Shown piece after piece: positions 37,004 through 45,755 of a stretch of 64,000 bases of DNA. The position numbers were made by a program, and so were the translations under genes. This stretch comes from Xanthomonas sp. DAR 34887 (GTDB taxonomy: Bacteria > Pseudomonadota > Gammaproteobacteria > Xanthomonadales > Xanthomonadaceae). The notes under the pieces were generated by a model. That model saw only the letters and a list, made by a program, of their open reading frames with translations, made no database searches and was not told the origin of the DNA. The stretch covers positions 4,131,001 through 4,195,000 of the forward strand of contig NZ_CP162490.1 of assembly GCF_041245805.1 (NCBI RefSeq). The letters are read 5' to 3'. The stretch's first letter is position 1, and each line of letters begins with the position of its first letter.

Positions 37004-37600
37004 CTACAGGCGCAGCAGCGGCCACGGCCGTTGCGGATCGTGGCGCGCGCTCGTCGGGCCGGCGCGGGCGCAGCAGCAGTCGTCGACCAGCACTTCGCCC
37101 TCGGCCGCTTCCAGCCGCGCGATGCGCCGGGCGATGCTGGCGCCCAGCGGCGACACGCTGGCGACGCTGGCCGCCAGTTCGCCGTCGCTCGCATGCAGGC
37201 GCAGCGCCCGCGCGCGCCAGCTGTCGCCGCTCAGGCGGCCGGCCACGCGCCGCCACAGGCGCTCGCCGACGCCGGCATCGGCGCTGCCGCTGTGCACGGC
37301 GGGCAACATGGACAGCAAGGCGTCCCAGGCGACGAAATCGCTGTCCGGCAACAGGTACAGGCGCCAGCAGCAGCGCCCCTGGCGATCGTAGAAGCACAGG
37401 CTTTCGCGCAATCCATCGCTGTCCACGCCGAGCTGTGCGCCGACACGCAGCGCATGGTTCCAGCCCATCAGTTCGGTGCCGAGCTGCGCGCGGTACAGGC
37501 ACAGCACGGTGCCCAGCGCCGCCAGCTGCGCCGGGCGCGGCAGCGGCGCGGATGCGGCGATCCGGGTCGTGTCGGTGGTCGCTGGCGCCGCCTTGCCCAT
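37004..37600 (-). CDS. Putative haem-utilisation protein (HmuS/HutX-like)
   Basis: A 198-residue cytoplasmic protein with no signal peptide. The stretch LRESLCFYDRQGRCCWRLYLLPDSDFVAWDALL (quoted in part) resembles a conserved block of haem-handling proteins of the HmuS/HutX type, and position between the TonB receptor and a DUF6607 gene fits. The C-terminus has a run of three cysteines in VLVDDCCCARAG, which could bind haem or metal. It starts 6 bp after the receptor stop. Family assignment is tentative. Confidence 0.5.
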   Translation of the reverse strand: MGKAAPATTDTTRIAASAPLPRPAQLAALGTVLCLYRAQLGTELMGWNHALRVGAQLGVDSDGLRESLCFYDRQGRCCWRLYLLPDSDFVAWDALLSMLPAVHSGSADAGVGERLWRRVAGRLSGDSWRARALRLHASDGELAASVASVSPLGASIARRIARLEAAEGEVLVDDCCCARAGPTSARHDPQRPWPLLRL

Positions 37601-37606
37601 GCGCCG

Positions 37607-39844
37607 CTACCAGTCCAGCGCCAGGCTGACCGAAACGCTGCGTCCGGCGCCGGTGTAGCGGTCCAGTACCGCGCTGCTGGTCGGCGTCGCGCTGGGCAGG
37701 GTGTTCCAGTCGATGTAGCGGCGATCGGCCAGGTTGAACACGCCGACGTTGAGGCGCGCGCCGGGGGTGAAGTTCCAGTGCGCCAGCAGGTCCAGCGTCG
37801 CGTAACCGGACGGCGTGTAGTACGTCGGCGACGCCGGACGTTTCTTCTTCGCCACGAAGGTGCCGACCAGTTGCGTGCCCCAGGTCTGGCGGTCGTAGGC
37901 GAGGCCGAGCACGCCGCGCAGCGGATCGATCGAATTCAGCGGCGTGGCGTCGGTCTTGTTGTCGCCGCGCGCATAGGCGGCGCTGGAATGCAGCGACCAG
38001 CCGGCCCAGCGCGCGGACAGCGCGCCGAAATCGACGCCGGCCTTGGCCTCCACGCCCTTGATCACCACGTGATCGACGTTGCGCGACTGGTACAGCATCA
38101 GGCCGTCGGCGTTGTAGCCGACGAAGCTGTAGGACTCGATGAAGTCGCGGTAGTCGTTGTAGTAGCCGCTCACCCCGACATAGCCCGCCGCCGCGGTGTA
38201 GCGCAGGCCCAGTTCGGCGCCCTTGCTGGTCTCAGGTTTCAGGTCCGGATTGGCGATGGCGGTGTAGCCGAACTGCAGGTTGGTGAAACCGATGTTGACG
38301 TCGTTGTACGGTGGCGCGCGGAAGCCGTGCGCGTAGTTGGCGTACAGCGACCACGCATCGTCGATGCGCCAGATCGCGCCGAGCTTGGGCGAGACGTTGC
38401 TGTCGGTGACCTTCTCCACGGCCACGCCGGGGTTGTCGGTGGCGAAGATCGCATCGACCTTTGGCGACAGCCGGTAGTAGTCCACGCGCAGGCCCGGGAT
38501 CAGGCTGAAGCGGCCGTCGGCCAGGCGTATCTCGTCCTGCAGGTAGGCGCCGGCCTTGGTGGTCTCGGTGACCGGGAAATCGCGCACCGGGAAGGTCTCC
38601 ACACCTACCGTCTTGCTGATCGCGCCGGTGCTCAGGTTCTGCGCGTAGCCGTCGCGCTTTTCGTGGGTATCGCTCCACGACAGCTCGATGCCGTAGCTGA
38701 CATCGTGGACCACGCTTCCCTGGTCCACCTGCTTGTGCAGGTTGGCCTGCAGCCCGTACAGGCGCTGGTCGAAGTCGTGCTCCATGTGCCGCAGGGTATT
38801 GTTGCTGCGGCGTTCGTCGGTGCGTTGCAGGCTCTCGCTGTCCTGCCGGTACAGCTGCCACTGCAGGTCGTCGGCGAGCAGCGTGTCGAGCTGGTCCACT
38901 TCGTGGGTCAGCGACACGCGCGCGCGGGTCTGATGGTCGCGGCCGCGCTGCGACAGGATGCTGGAAGTGACGTTGCTCAGCGCATCGATGCTGGAATAGT
39001 CCTCGTTGCCTTCCACGGTCAGCTTGAAGCGCTGGTTCGCGCTCGGCGCGTACACCAGCTTGCTGAGCAGGCTGCGGCCGTCGCTGCTGAGCGGATTGGG
39101 CGCGGTGCGCGCCGCACCGGTGCTGCGGTTGTCGCCCTGGGTCTCGCTCTGCTGGCCCTGGCGATGGCTGACCGCGGCCATGCCGCTCCAGCGCTCGCCG
39201 CCCAACGCGACCAGCGCGCCGGCGAACAGGCCGTCCCATTCGCTCTCGTAGCCGAACTTCAGGCCCACGTAGCTGTTCTTGCCCGGCGCCAGATAGTCGG
39301 CCGGATCCTTGGTCACGTAGGCGACCACGCCGCCGAGCGCGTCGGAGCCGTACAGCGAGCTGGCCGGTCCGCGCACGATCTCGACGCGCTTGAGCGTCTC
39401 CATGTCGACGAAGTTGCGGTTGGCGTTGAGATAGCTGCCGAAGCTGAAGGTATCCGCGACCGGGATGCCGTCGGTGAGCATCAGCACGCGGTTGCCGTCC
39501 AGGCCGCGGATGCGGACGCCGCCGATGCCGCTGAAGCGGCCGCTGTTGCCGGTGACCGAGACGCCGGGGCTGTAGCGCAGCAGGTCCTTCAGGTCGTAGA
39601 CCAGTTCCTGGTCCATCTGCGCGCGGTCGATCACGTCGACGCTGCTGGGGACATCGACGATGGCGCGCTGGGTGCGGGTGGCGGTGACCTGCAGGCGGTC
39701 GAAATCGCGCGGCGTGGCGGAACTGGCGGAACCGGCGGTGTCTGCGGTGTCTGCAGCGGCGTCGGCGGAAGCGGCATGCGCGCAGGCAGCCAGCGCCAGC
39801 CACAGCGCGCCGGTGAGCGGAGCGGTACGGATCATGGAAGTCAT
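37607..39844 (-). CDS. TonB-dependent haem/haemoprotein receptor
   Basis: A 745-residue outer-membrane receptor: signal peptide (to about residue 25), TonB box region near LQVTATRTQR, plug domain (about 55-165, with GVRIRGLDGNRVLMLTDGIPV and VEIVRGPASSLYGSDALGGVVAY, each quoted in part), and a 22-stranded barrel ending in VSLALDW. It has the NPDLKPETSKGAELGLRY-type motif common in haem receptors (HemR/HmuR/HutA). Its place after hemP under a Fur box supports haem uptake. ATG 39844 is used; an in-frame ATG 39835 is 3 codons on. Confidence 0.9.
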   Translation of the reverse strand: MTSMIRTAPLTGALWLALAACAHAASADAAADTADTAGSASSATPRDFDRLQVTATRTQRAIVDVPSSVDVIDRAQMDQELVYDLKDLLRYSPGVSVTGNSGRFSGIGGVRIRGLDGNRVLMLTDGIPVADTFSFGSYLNANRNFVDMETLKRVEIVRGPASSLYGSDALGGVVAYVTKDPADYLAPGKNSYVGLKFGYESEWDGLFAGALVALGGERWSGMAAVSHRQGQQSETQGDNRSTGAARTAPNPLSSDGRSLLSKLVYAPSANQRFKLTVEGNEDYSSIDALSNVTSSILSQRGRDHQTRARVSLTHEVDQLDTLLADDLQWQLYRQDSESLQRTDERRSNNTLRHMEHDFDQRLYGLQANLHKQVDQGSVVHDVSYGIELSWSDTHEKRDGYAQNLSTGAISKTVGVETFPVRDFPVTETTKAGAYLQDEIRLADGRFSLIPGLRVDYYRLSPKVDAIFATDNPGVAVEKVTDSNVSPKLGAIWRIDDAWSLYANYAHGFRAPPYNDVNIGFTNLQFGYTAIANPDLKPETSKGAELGLRYTAAAGYVGVSGYYNDYRDFIESYSFVGYNADGLMLYQSRNVDHVVIKGVEAKAGVDFGALSARWAGWSLHSSAAYARGDNKTDATPLNSIDPLRGVLGLAYDRQTWGTQLVGTFVAKKKRPASPTYYTPSGYATLDLLAHWNFTPGARLNVGVFNLADRRYIDWNTLPSATPTSSAVLDRYTGAGRSVSVSLALDW

Positions 39845-40005
39845 CGGTGGTCGCGAAAAAGTCCCGGCCACGCCGGCACGAGCCGGCGCAAGGGCCGAGG
39901 AGAGAAACGGTCGCGACTGCGGGCGGCCGCAGCGGACCCATCGGGTCCGTCCAGGTGGCGGCAGTGTCGAGCGGGTGGGCTGGCCGCGCTGCGCGGCCGG
40001 CCGGC

Positions 40006-40206
40006 TTACTTGGTCAGGATCAGCTTGTCGTTGCTGGTATGGCGCAGGCGATAGACGCGGTCGCCATGCTGGATCAGCACTTCGCGGCGCCCCTTCAGCA
40101 GCGCTTCGCTGCTGATCGTCTCTTCGACCGGGACCGCGCGCGGCAGCGCACGCTCGCGCAGGCTCAGGGTTTCGGGGTGACGCAACAGGACGGGTTGAGC
40201 GGTCAT
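40006..40206 (-). CDS. hemP: Haemin uptake protein HemP
   Basis: A 66-residue protein ending in the HemP family signature: LLKGRREVLIQHGDRVYRLRHTSNDKLILTK (quoted in part, residues 36-66). HemP/HmuP are small proteins that help turn on or tune haem-receptor expression. It is the first gene of the operon, with a Fur box 34 bp before its ATG and the receptor 161 bp downstream. Confidence 0.93.
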   Translation of the reverse strand: MTAQPVLLRHPETLSLRERALPRAVPVEETISSEALLKGRREVLIQHGDRVYRLRHTSNDKLILTK

Positions 40207-40239
40207 GGTCGGGTTCCGTACTCAGGGGTCGATACGGAT

Positions 40240-40258
40240 GATAATGATTCTCAATAAT
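40240..40258 (-). promoter_or_regulatory. Fur box of the haem operon
   Basis: On the minus strand ATTATTGAGAATCATTATC matches the 19-bp Fur consensus (GATAATGATAATCATTATC) at 15 of 19 positions, and the right half is perfect. It lies 34 bp before hemP, where it would overlap the promoter, so the operon should be repressed by Fur-iron. Confidence 0.9.
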
Positions 40259-40396
40259 TAAGCAAGAGCCGTTCTCGTTTGTGGCGATTCAAGCTGCAAA
40301 TAGGAAAACCGACTTTGACAGCCTAGGCAAATCAATCATGGCGCGCGGCTCGCGCGCCGTACCCCCACCCGCCTTCCGCGCCGAAGGCGGCGCGGC

Positions 40397-41368
40397 TCAG
40401 GCCACCGCCGCCTCGACCTGCGTCCACCACGCCGCGTCGTCGCGCGCGGCCAGCTGCAGCGCGTCGAAGTTCTGCAGCAACTGCGCGACACGGCTGGCGC
40501 CGAGGATCACCGTGGACACGTGCGGGTTGCGCAGGCACCAGGCGATCGCCAGCGCCGCCGGCGCCACGCCTTCGGCGGCGGCCAGCGCGGTGAAGCGGCG
40601 CGCGCGCTCCACGCGGCGCTGCGCCGGCGGCCCGATCACCTCCTCCTGCAGCCAGGCATTGCTGGCCTGGCCCAGGCGCGAGGCCGGGTCGATGCCGTCG
40701 TTGTACTTGCCGGTCAGCAGGCCCGAGGCCAGCGGCGACCAGATCGTGGTGCCCAGGCCGAGTTCGGCGTACAGCGGCGCGTATTCCTGCTCCACGCGCT
40801 GGCGGTGCAGCAGGTTGTACTGCGGCTGCTCCATCGACGGTCCCTGCAGGCCCAGCGCCTGCGCCACCTGCGCCGCCTCGCGGATGCGCTCGGCAGGCCA
40901 TTCGGAGGTGCCCCAGTACAGCACCTTGCCTTGCCGGATCAGCGCGTCCATCGCGCGCACGGTTTCCTCCACCGGCGTGTCGGCATCGGGACGATGGCAG
41001 TAGTACAGATCCAGATAGTCCACCCGCAGCCGCTTCAGCGCGGCATGGCAGGCGTCGGTGACGTGCTTGCGCGACAGCCCGCGCTGGGTCGGGCGCGGTG
41101 CGTCGACCGCGCCGAAGTACACCTTGCTGGACACGCAATAGCCATCGCGCGGCAGCCGCAGGTCGGCGATCACATCGCCCATCACCTGCTCGGCGCGGCC
41201 GCGCGCGTAGACCTCGGCGTTGTCGAAGAAGTTGACGCCATGGTCCCAGGCGGCGGCGATCAGGTTGCGCGCTTCGTCGCGGCCGATCTGTCCGCCGAAG
41301 TTGATCCAGGCGCCGAACGACAGCGCCGACAGTTGCAGCCCGGTGGCACCGAGGCGACGGTAATGCAT
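40397..41368 (-). CDS. Aldo/keto reductase (voltage-gated K+ channel beta-subunit type)
   Basis: A 323-residue NADPH-dependent aldo/keto reductase. The tetrad is visible: Asp and Tyr in FFDNAEVYARG, Lys in VSSKVYFG, His in LYYCHRPD. NADPH-binding ILGASRVAQLLQNFDAL is at the C-terminus. The closest pattern is the Kv-beta/YghZ (AKR6/AKR14) group. Physiological substrate is unknown. It stands alone between the hemP promoter region and a divergent nucleoside transporter. Confidence 0.92.
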   Translation of the reverse strand: MHYRRLGATGLQLSALSFGAWINFGGQIGRDEARNLIAAAWDHGVNFFDNAEVYARGRAEQVMGDVIADLRLPRDGYCVSSKVYFGAVDAPRPTQRGLSRKHVTDACHAALKRLRVDYLDLYYCHRPDADTPVEETVRAMDALIRQGKVLYWGTSEWPAERIREAAQVAQALGLQGPSMEQPQYNLLHRQRVEQEYAPLYAELGLGTTIWSPLASGLLTGKYNDGIDPASRLGQASNAWLQEEVIGPPAQRRVERARRFTALAAAEGVAPAALAIAWCLRNPHVSTVILGASRVAQLLQNFDALQLAARDDAAWWTQVEAAVA

Positions 41369-41490
41369 GGCAACTCCTCCTGCTGAGCGAACCCGCGGCG
41401 CGGCCGGCGGGTGGCCGCACAGTGTAGCGGCGGCGCAGCAGGGCCCGTCGGCCTACACCCGTCGACGGTAGCAGCGCGCGCCTACTCTTC

Positions 41491-41530
41491 CGATCCCCAC
41501 TCCCCACTCCCCACTCCCAAATCCCCGACT
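41491..41530 (-). repeat. G-rich repeat with G-quadruplex pattern
   Basis: On the minus strand it reads as five G-tracts (GGGG, GGG, GGGG, GGGG, GGGG) separated by ATTT or AGT, which meets the standard G4 motif. It is 78-117 bp before the nucleoside transporter start, in the 239-bp divergent gap 41369-41607. Same family as 10701-10730 and 31427-31453. Confidence 0.75.
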
Positions 41531-41607
41531 GAACACAGCTCGCCTTGCCGCCCGTCCCCCCCTGCACTACGCTCCCCCTCTTTGGTCCGGCGATCCAGGG
41601 GAAGCAG

Positions 41608-42906
41608 ATGGTCGAGGGTTTGGGGAGGATCGGCTTCGGCCTGTTCGGGTTGGCGGTGTTGATCGGGATCACCTGGTTGTTCTCGAACAACAAGCGCGCC
41701 GTGGATTGGAAGCTGGTCGCGACCGGCCTGATCCTGCAGATCGGCTTCGCCTCGCTGGTGCTGCTGGTGCCGGGCGGGCGCGAGGTCTTCAACTGGTTGG
41801 GACAGCTGTTCGTGAAGGTGCTGAGCTTCGTCAACGAAGGCTCCAACTTCATCTTCGGCAGCCTGATGAACACCACCAGCAACGGTTTCATCTTCGCCTT
41901 CCAGGTGTTGCCGACGATCATCTTCTTCTCCGCGCTGATGGGCGTGCTCTACCACCTGGGGGTGATGCAGGCGGTGGTGCGGGTGATGGCCTGGGCGATC
42001 ACCAAGGTGATGCGCGTGTCCGGCGCGGAAACCACCAGCGTCTGCGCCAGCGTGTTCATCGGCCAGACCGAGGCGCCGCTGACGGTACGCCCATACATTC
42101 CGAAGATGACCGAGTCCGAGCTGCTGACGATGATGATCGGCGGCATGGCGCACATCGCCGGCGGCGTACTGGCGGCCTATGTGGGCATGCTCGGCGGCAG
42201 CGATCCGGCGCAGCAGGCGTTCTACGCCAAGCACCTGCTGGCGGCGAGCATCATGGCCGCGCCGGCGACGCTGGTGGTGGCCAAGCTGCTGATCCCGGAG
42301 ACCGGCACGCCGCTGACCCGCGGCACGGTCAAGATGGAAGTGGAGAAGACCACTAGCAACATCATCGACGCGGCCGCCGCCGGGGCCGGCGACGGCCTGC
42401 GCCTGGCGCTGAACATCGGTGCGATGCTGCTGGCGTTCATCGCGCTGATCGCGCTGGTCAACGCACCGCTGACCTGGATCGGCGAGGCCACCGGCCTGGC
42501 CGCGGCGATCGGCCGCCCGACCAACCTGGCGACCATCTTCGGCTACCTGCTGGCGCCGATCGCCTGGGTCATCGGCACGCCGTGGGCGGACGCGACCACG
42601 GTCGGCTCGCTGATCGGGCAGAAGGTCGTGATCAACGAGTTCGTCGCCTATACCGAGCTGTCGAAGATCGTGAAGGGCGAGGTCCCTGGCATGCGGCTGA
42701 GCGAGGAGGGCCGGCTGATCGCCACCTACGCGCTGTGCGGCTTCGCCAACTTCAGTTCGATCGCGATCCAGATCGGCGGCATCGGCGGGCTGGCCCCGGA
42801 GCGGCGCCAGGACCTGGCGCGGTTCGGCCTGCGCGCGGTGCTCGGCGGTTCCATCGCCACCTTCATGACCGCCACCATCGCCGGCGTGCTGTCGCACTTC
42901 GGCTGA
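41608..42906 (+). CDS. CNT-family nucleoside transporter
   Basis: A 432-residue concentrative nucleoside transporter (NupC/NupX type) with about nine membrane segments. Conserved pieces include SSVCASVFIGQTEAPLTVRPYI-like sequence (TTSVCASVFIGQTEAPL), MTESELLTMMIGGMAHIAGGVLAAYVG (quoted in part), NEFVAYTEL and TYALCGFANFSSIAIQIGGIGGLAPERR (quoted in part). It imports nucleosides with protons or sodium. A ribokinase-family gene follows by 40 bp, suggesting nucleoside/ribose salvage. Confidence 0.93.
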   Translation: MVEGLGRIGFGLFGLAVLIGITWLFSNNKRAVDWKLVATGLILQIGFASLVLLVPGGREVFNWLGQLFVKVLSFVNEGSNFIFGSLMNTTSNGFIFAFQVLPTIIFFSALMGVLYHLGVMQAVVRVMAWAITKVMRVSGAETTSVCASVFIGQTEAPLTVRPYIPKMTESELLTMMIGGMAHIAGGVLAAYVGMLGGSDPAQQAFYAKHLLAASIMAAPATLVVAKLLIPETGTPLTRGTVKMEVEKTTSNIIDAAAAGAGDGLRLALNIGAMLLAFIALIALVNAPLTWIGEATGLAAAIGRPTNLATIFGYLLAPIAWVIGTPWADATTVGSLIGQKVVINEFVAYTELSKIVKGEVPGMRLSEEGRLIATYALCGFANFSSIAIQIGGIGGLAPERRQDLARFGLRAVLGGSIATFMTATIAGVLSHFG

Positions 42907-42946
42907 TGCGCTTTCCCTTTCCCCAGTACTTGTTGAGAAGCAGCAC

Positions 42947-43906
42947 ATGCCTATGAGTTCGGTCATCGTCGTCGGTTCGTTCAATGTGGACCACGTCTGG
43001 CGCTGCGAAACCCTGCCCGCCCCCGGCGCCACCATCGCCGGCCGCTACAGCACCGGCCCCGGCGGCAAGGGCTTCAACCAGGCGGTGGCGGCGGCGCGCG
43101 CCGGCGCCCGCACCACCTTCGTGTGCGCGCTCGGCGACGATGCCGGCGGCGCGATGGCGCGTGCGCTGGCGGCGCAGGACGGCATCGCGCTGGCCGCCGA
43201 GGCCAGTGCCGAGCCGACCGGCACCGGCGGCATCTACGTCGACGGCCACGGCCGCAACACCATCGTCATCGGCGCCGGCGCCAACGCCGCATTGAGCCTG
43301 GACTTCGTGCAGGCGCAGCGCGGGCTGCTGAGCTCGGCGCGGGTGCTGCTGGCGCAGCTGGAATCGCCGATCGAGACCATCGAGGCGACCCTGGCGCTGG
43401 CCCGCGAGAGCGGCCTGACCACCGTGCTCAACGCCGCGCCGGCGAATGCGCAGACCAGCATCGGCCTGCTCAAGCTGGCCGACGTGCTGACCCCGAACGA
43501 AACCGAGTTCGCCGCGCTGCTGACGCGCCATGTCGGCGAGCGCGTGGATGCCGACGACGTCGCCGCCACCGATGGCGGCAGCCTGCACGCGCTGTGCCGC
43601 AAGCTGCTGCCGGGCGGCACCGTGGTGGTGACGCTGGGCGCTGTGGGCGCGTTCATCTCGCATCCCGAAGAGCGCCAGCGCGGCGACACGCAGCCGTACT
43701 ACCGCATCGGCGCCGAAGCGGCGCACACCGTGGACACCACCGGCGCCGGCGATGCGTTCAACGGCGCGCTGGCGGCTTCGCTGGCGCAATCGCCGAACGC
43801 CGCCTTCGCCACCCATGTGCGTTTCGCCAACCATTACGCGGCGCGTTCGACCGAAGCCGAAGGCGCCGCCGCGGCGATGCCGCGGCTGGTGCCCGACGCC
43901 GGTTGA
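42947..43906 (+). CDS. Ribokinase-family sugar/nucleoside kinase
   Basis: A 319-residue PfkB-fold kinase: VVGSFNVDHVWRCE (substrate lid), GPGGKGFNQAVAAARAGA, LTPNETE and the C-terminal DTTGAGDAFNGALAA with the catalytic Asp and anion hole. The gene is 40 bp after the CNT transporter. It may phosphorylate ribose or a nucleoside brought in by it; sequence does not decide. No RbsD homologue is adjacent. Confidence 0.9.
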   Translation: MPMSSVIVVGSFNVDHVWRCETLPAPGATIAGRYSTGPGGKGFNQAVAAARAGARTTFVCALGDDAGGAMARALAAQDGIALAAEASAEPTGTGGIYVDGHGRNTIVIGAGANAALSLDFVQAQRGLLSSARVLLAQLESPIETIEATLALARESGLTTVLNAAPANAQTSIGLLKLADVLTPNETEFAALLTRHVGERVDADDVAATDGGSLHALCRKLLPGGTVVVTLGAVGAFISHPEERQRGDTQPYYRIGAEAAHTVDTTGAGDAFNGALAASLAQSPNAAFATHVRFANHYAARSTEAEGAAAAMPRLVPDAG

Positions 43907-43994
43907 GCCATCCGCTGCGCAGGCAGCGGCGTTCCTGGATCACACAACACCGCCCGGCGTCGTGCCGGGCCTGCATCACGACAAGGAGTTTTCG

Positions 43995-44600
43995 ATGCCG
44001 CGTTTTTTCGCCACCTCGTGCGGCGCGCTGTGCGCGCTGCTTGCCCCACTGTCCGCCTTCGCCGCGCAACCGTGCGACTGGAACAGCACTGCCGTGGACG
44101 CCGACCGCGCCGCGGTGACCGTCTCCGCGAGCAGTCTGCAACAGGCGATCGCGCCGCACTACGACGATGCCGACCAGGAAGACGGCGCGGCACTGGCGCG
44201 CACCTTGCTGCAGCGCGCGCAGTCGCCGCAACTGCCGGGCAAGCTGGAAGGCCGCTGGAAGGTGCGCTCGATCCAGGTCGACCAGCGCTTCGCCTATGCC
44301 TACCCCTACTTCAAGGCCGAGATCGCGCGCGATGCCTGCGGCTACCGTTTCAGCAAGACCAGCGGCTCGCAGCGCCGCAGCGGTACGCTGTATCCGCTGG
44401 CCAAGGACAGCCGCGAGTTCGCGTTTCTCGGCGCCAGCACGGTCAACGACGATCCGCAGGGCCACTACGCGCCCGGCAATGTCTCGGACGGCACCAACGG
44501 CAACAGCGTCGGGCGTCTGGTGGCGCTGGGTCCGGACGAACTGCTGCTGATCCTGGACGGCACCGCCAAGGGCTTCGAGCTGTACCAGCTGATCCGCTGA
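43995..44600 (+). CDS. DUF4893-like secreted protein
   Basis: A 201-residue protein with a signal peptide (1-23, ending AFAA). The mature part contains LEGRWKVRSIQV, YPYFKAEIARDACGYRF, KTSGSQRRSGTLYPL, REFAFLGASTVNDDPQGHY and VALGPDELLLIL, which follows the DUF4893 pattern. Function is unknown; a periplasmic location is inferred. An AGGAG ribosome site is 8 nt before ATG 43995. Confidence 0.75.
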   Translation: MPRFFATSCGALCALLAPLSAFAAQPCDWNSTAVDADRAAVTVSASSLQQAIAPHYDDADQEDGAALARTLLQRAQSPQLPGKLEGRWKVRSIQVDQRFAYAYPYFKAEIARDACGYRFSKTSGSQRRSGTLYPLAKDSREFAFLGASTVNDDPQGHYAPGNVSDGTNGNSVGRLVALGPDELLLILDGTAKGFELYQLIR

Positions 44601-44733
44601 GACGCACGCGGCGGATCGCGTTCGCGCGCGATCGGGTCGGCGACCTGGCCGCCCTGCCTCGACCAGGCCGGCATGAATGTCCCGCCGCAGCGCCCGAGTT
44701 GGCAGCGGCCGCGACGGCGGCGACAATGGCCGC

Positions 44734-45732
44734 ATGCGCATCGGCCCCTACACGATCGAACCGAAGGTGATCCTGGCGCCGATGGCCGGGGTCACCGACA
44801 AGCCGTTCCGGCTGTTGTGCAAGCGTCTGGGCGCCGGCCTGGCGGTCTCGGAGATGACCATTTCCGACCCGCGCTTCTGGCAGACCCGCAAGTCGCTGCA
44901 GCGCATGGACCACGCCGGCGAGCCGGACCCGGTCAGCGTGCAGATCGCCGGCACCGAACCGCAACAGCTGGCCGAGGCGGCGCGCTACAACGCCGACCAC
45001 GGCGCGCAGCTGATCGACATCAACATGGGCTGCCCGGCGAAAAAGGTGTGCAACGCCTGGGCCGGCTCGGCGCTGATGCGCGACGAGGCGCTGGTGGCGC
45101 GCATCCTCAGCGCCGTGGTGAAGGCCTCGCCGGTGCCGGTGACGCTGAAGATCCGCACCGGCTGGGATTGCGACCACCGCAACGGCCCGGCCATCGCGCG
45201 CGTCGCCGAGGACTGCGGCATCGCCGCGCTGGCCGTGCACGGGCGCACCCGCGACCAGCATTACACCGGCCAGGCCGAATACGCGACCATCGCTCAGATC
45301 AAGGCGATGCTGCGCATTCCGGTGATCGCCAACGGCGACATCGACTCGCCGCACAAGGCCGCGCAGGTGCTGGCCGCGACCGGCGCCGACGCGGTGATGG
45401 TCGGCCGTGCGGCGCAGGGCCGGCCGTGGATCTTCGGCGAGATCGCGCACTACCTGGCGACCGGCGAACTGCTGCCGGCGCCATCGCTGCAGTTCGTGCG
45501 CGACACCCTGCTCGGCCATCTGCAGGCGCTGCACGCGTTCTACGGCGAGGCGCAGGGCGTGCGCATCGCGCGCAAGCACCTGGGCTGGTACGCCAAGGAC
45601 CGGCCCGAGAACGCCGCGTTCCGCGCCGTGGTCAACCGTGCCGAGAGCGCACAGGCGCAACTGGCGTTGACCGCCGAGTACTTCGATGCACTGATCGCCG
45701 GCGTGCCACCGACCTTGTCCGCTGCCGCCTGA
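44734..45732 (+). CDS. dusB: tRNA-dihydrouridine synthase DusB
   Basis: A 332-residue flavoenzyme that reduces uridines in the tRNA D-loop. Marks: VILAPMAGVTDKPFR, the catalytic-Cys INMGCPAKKVCN, TLKIRTGWD, the FMN-phosphate site HGRTRDQHYTG, IPVIANGDI and VMVGRAAQGRPW. The DusB-specific N-terminus MRIGPYTI is present. A small deviation is NAWAGSAL in place of the usual N-x-A-AGSAL. It is not followed by fis, unlike in enterics. Confidence 0.95.
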   Translation: MRIGPYTIEPKVILAPMAGVTDKPFRLLCKRLGAGLAVSEMTISDPRFWQTRKSLQRMDHAGEPDPVSVQIAGTEPQQLAEAARYNADHGAQLIDINMGCPAKKVCNAWAGSALMRDEALVARILSAVVKASPVPVTLKIRTGWDCDHRNGPAIARVAEDCGIAALAVHGRTRDQHYTGQAEYATIAQIKAMLRIPVIANGDIDSPHKAAQVLAATGADAVMVGRAAQGRPWIFGEIAHYLATGELLPAPSLQFVRDTLLGHLQALHAFYGEAQGVRIARKHLGWYAKDRPENAAFRAVVNRAESAQAQLALTAEYFDALIAGVPPTLSAAA

Positions 45733-45755
45733 CGTCTTTTTCCTGGAGCAACGCC

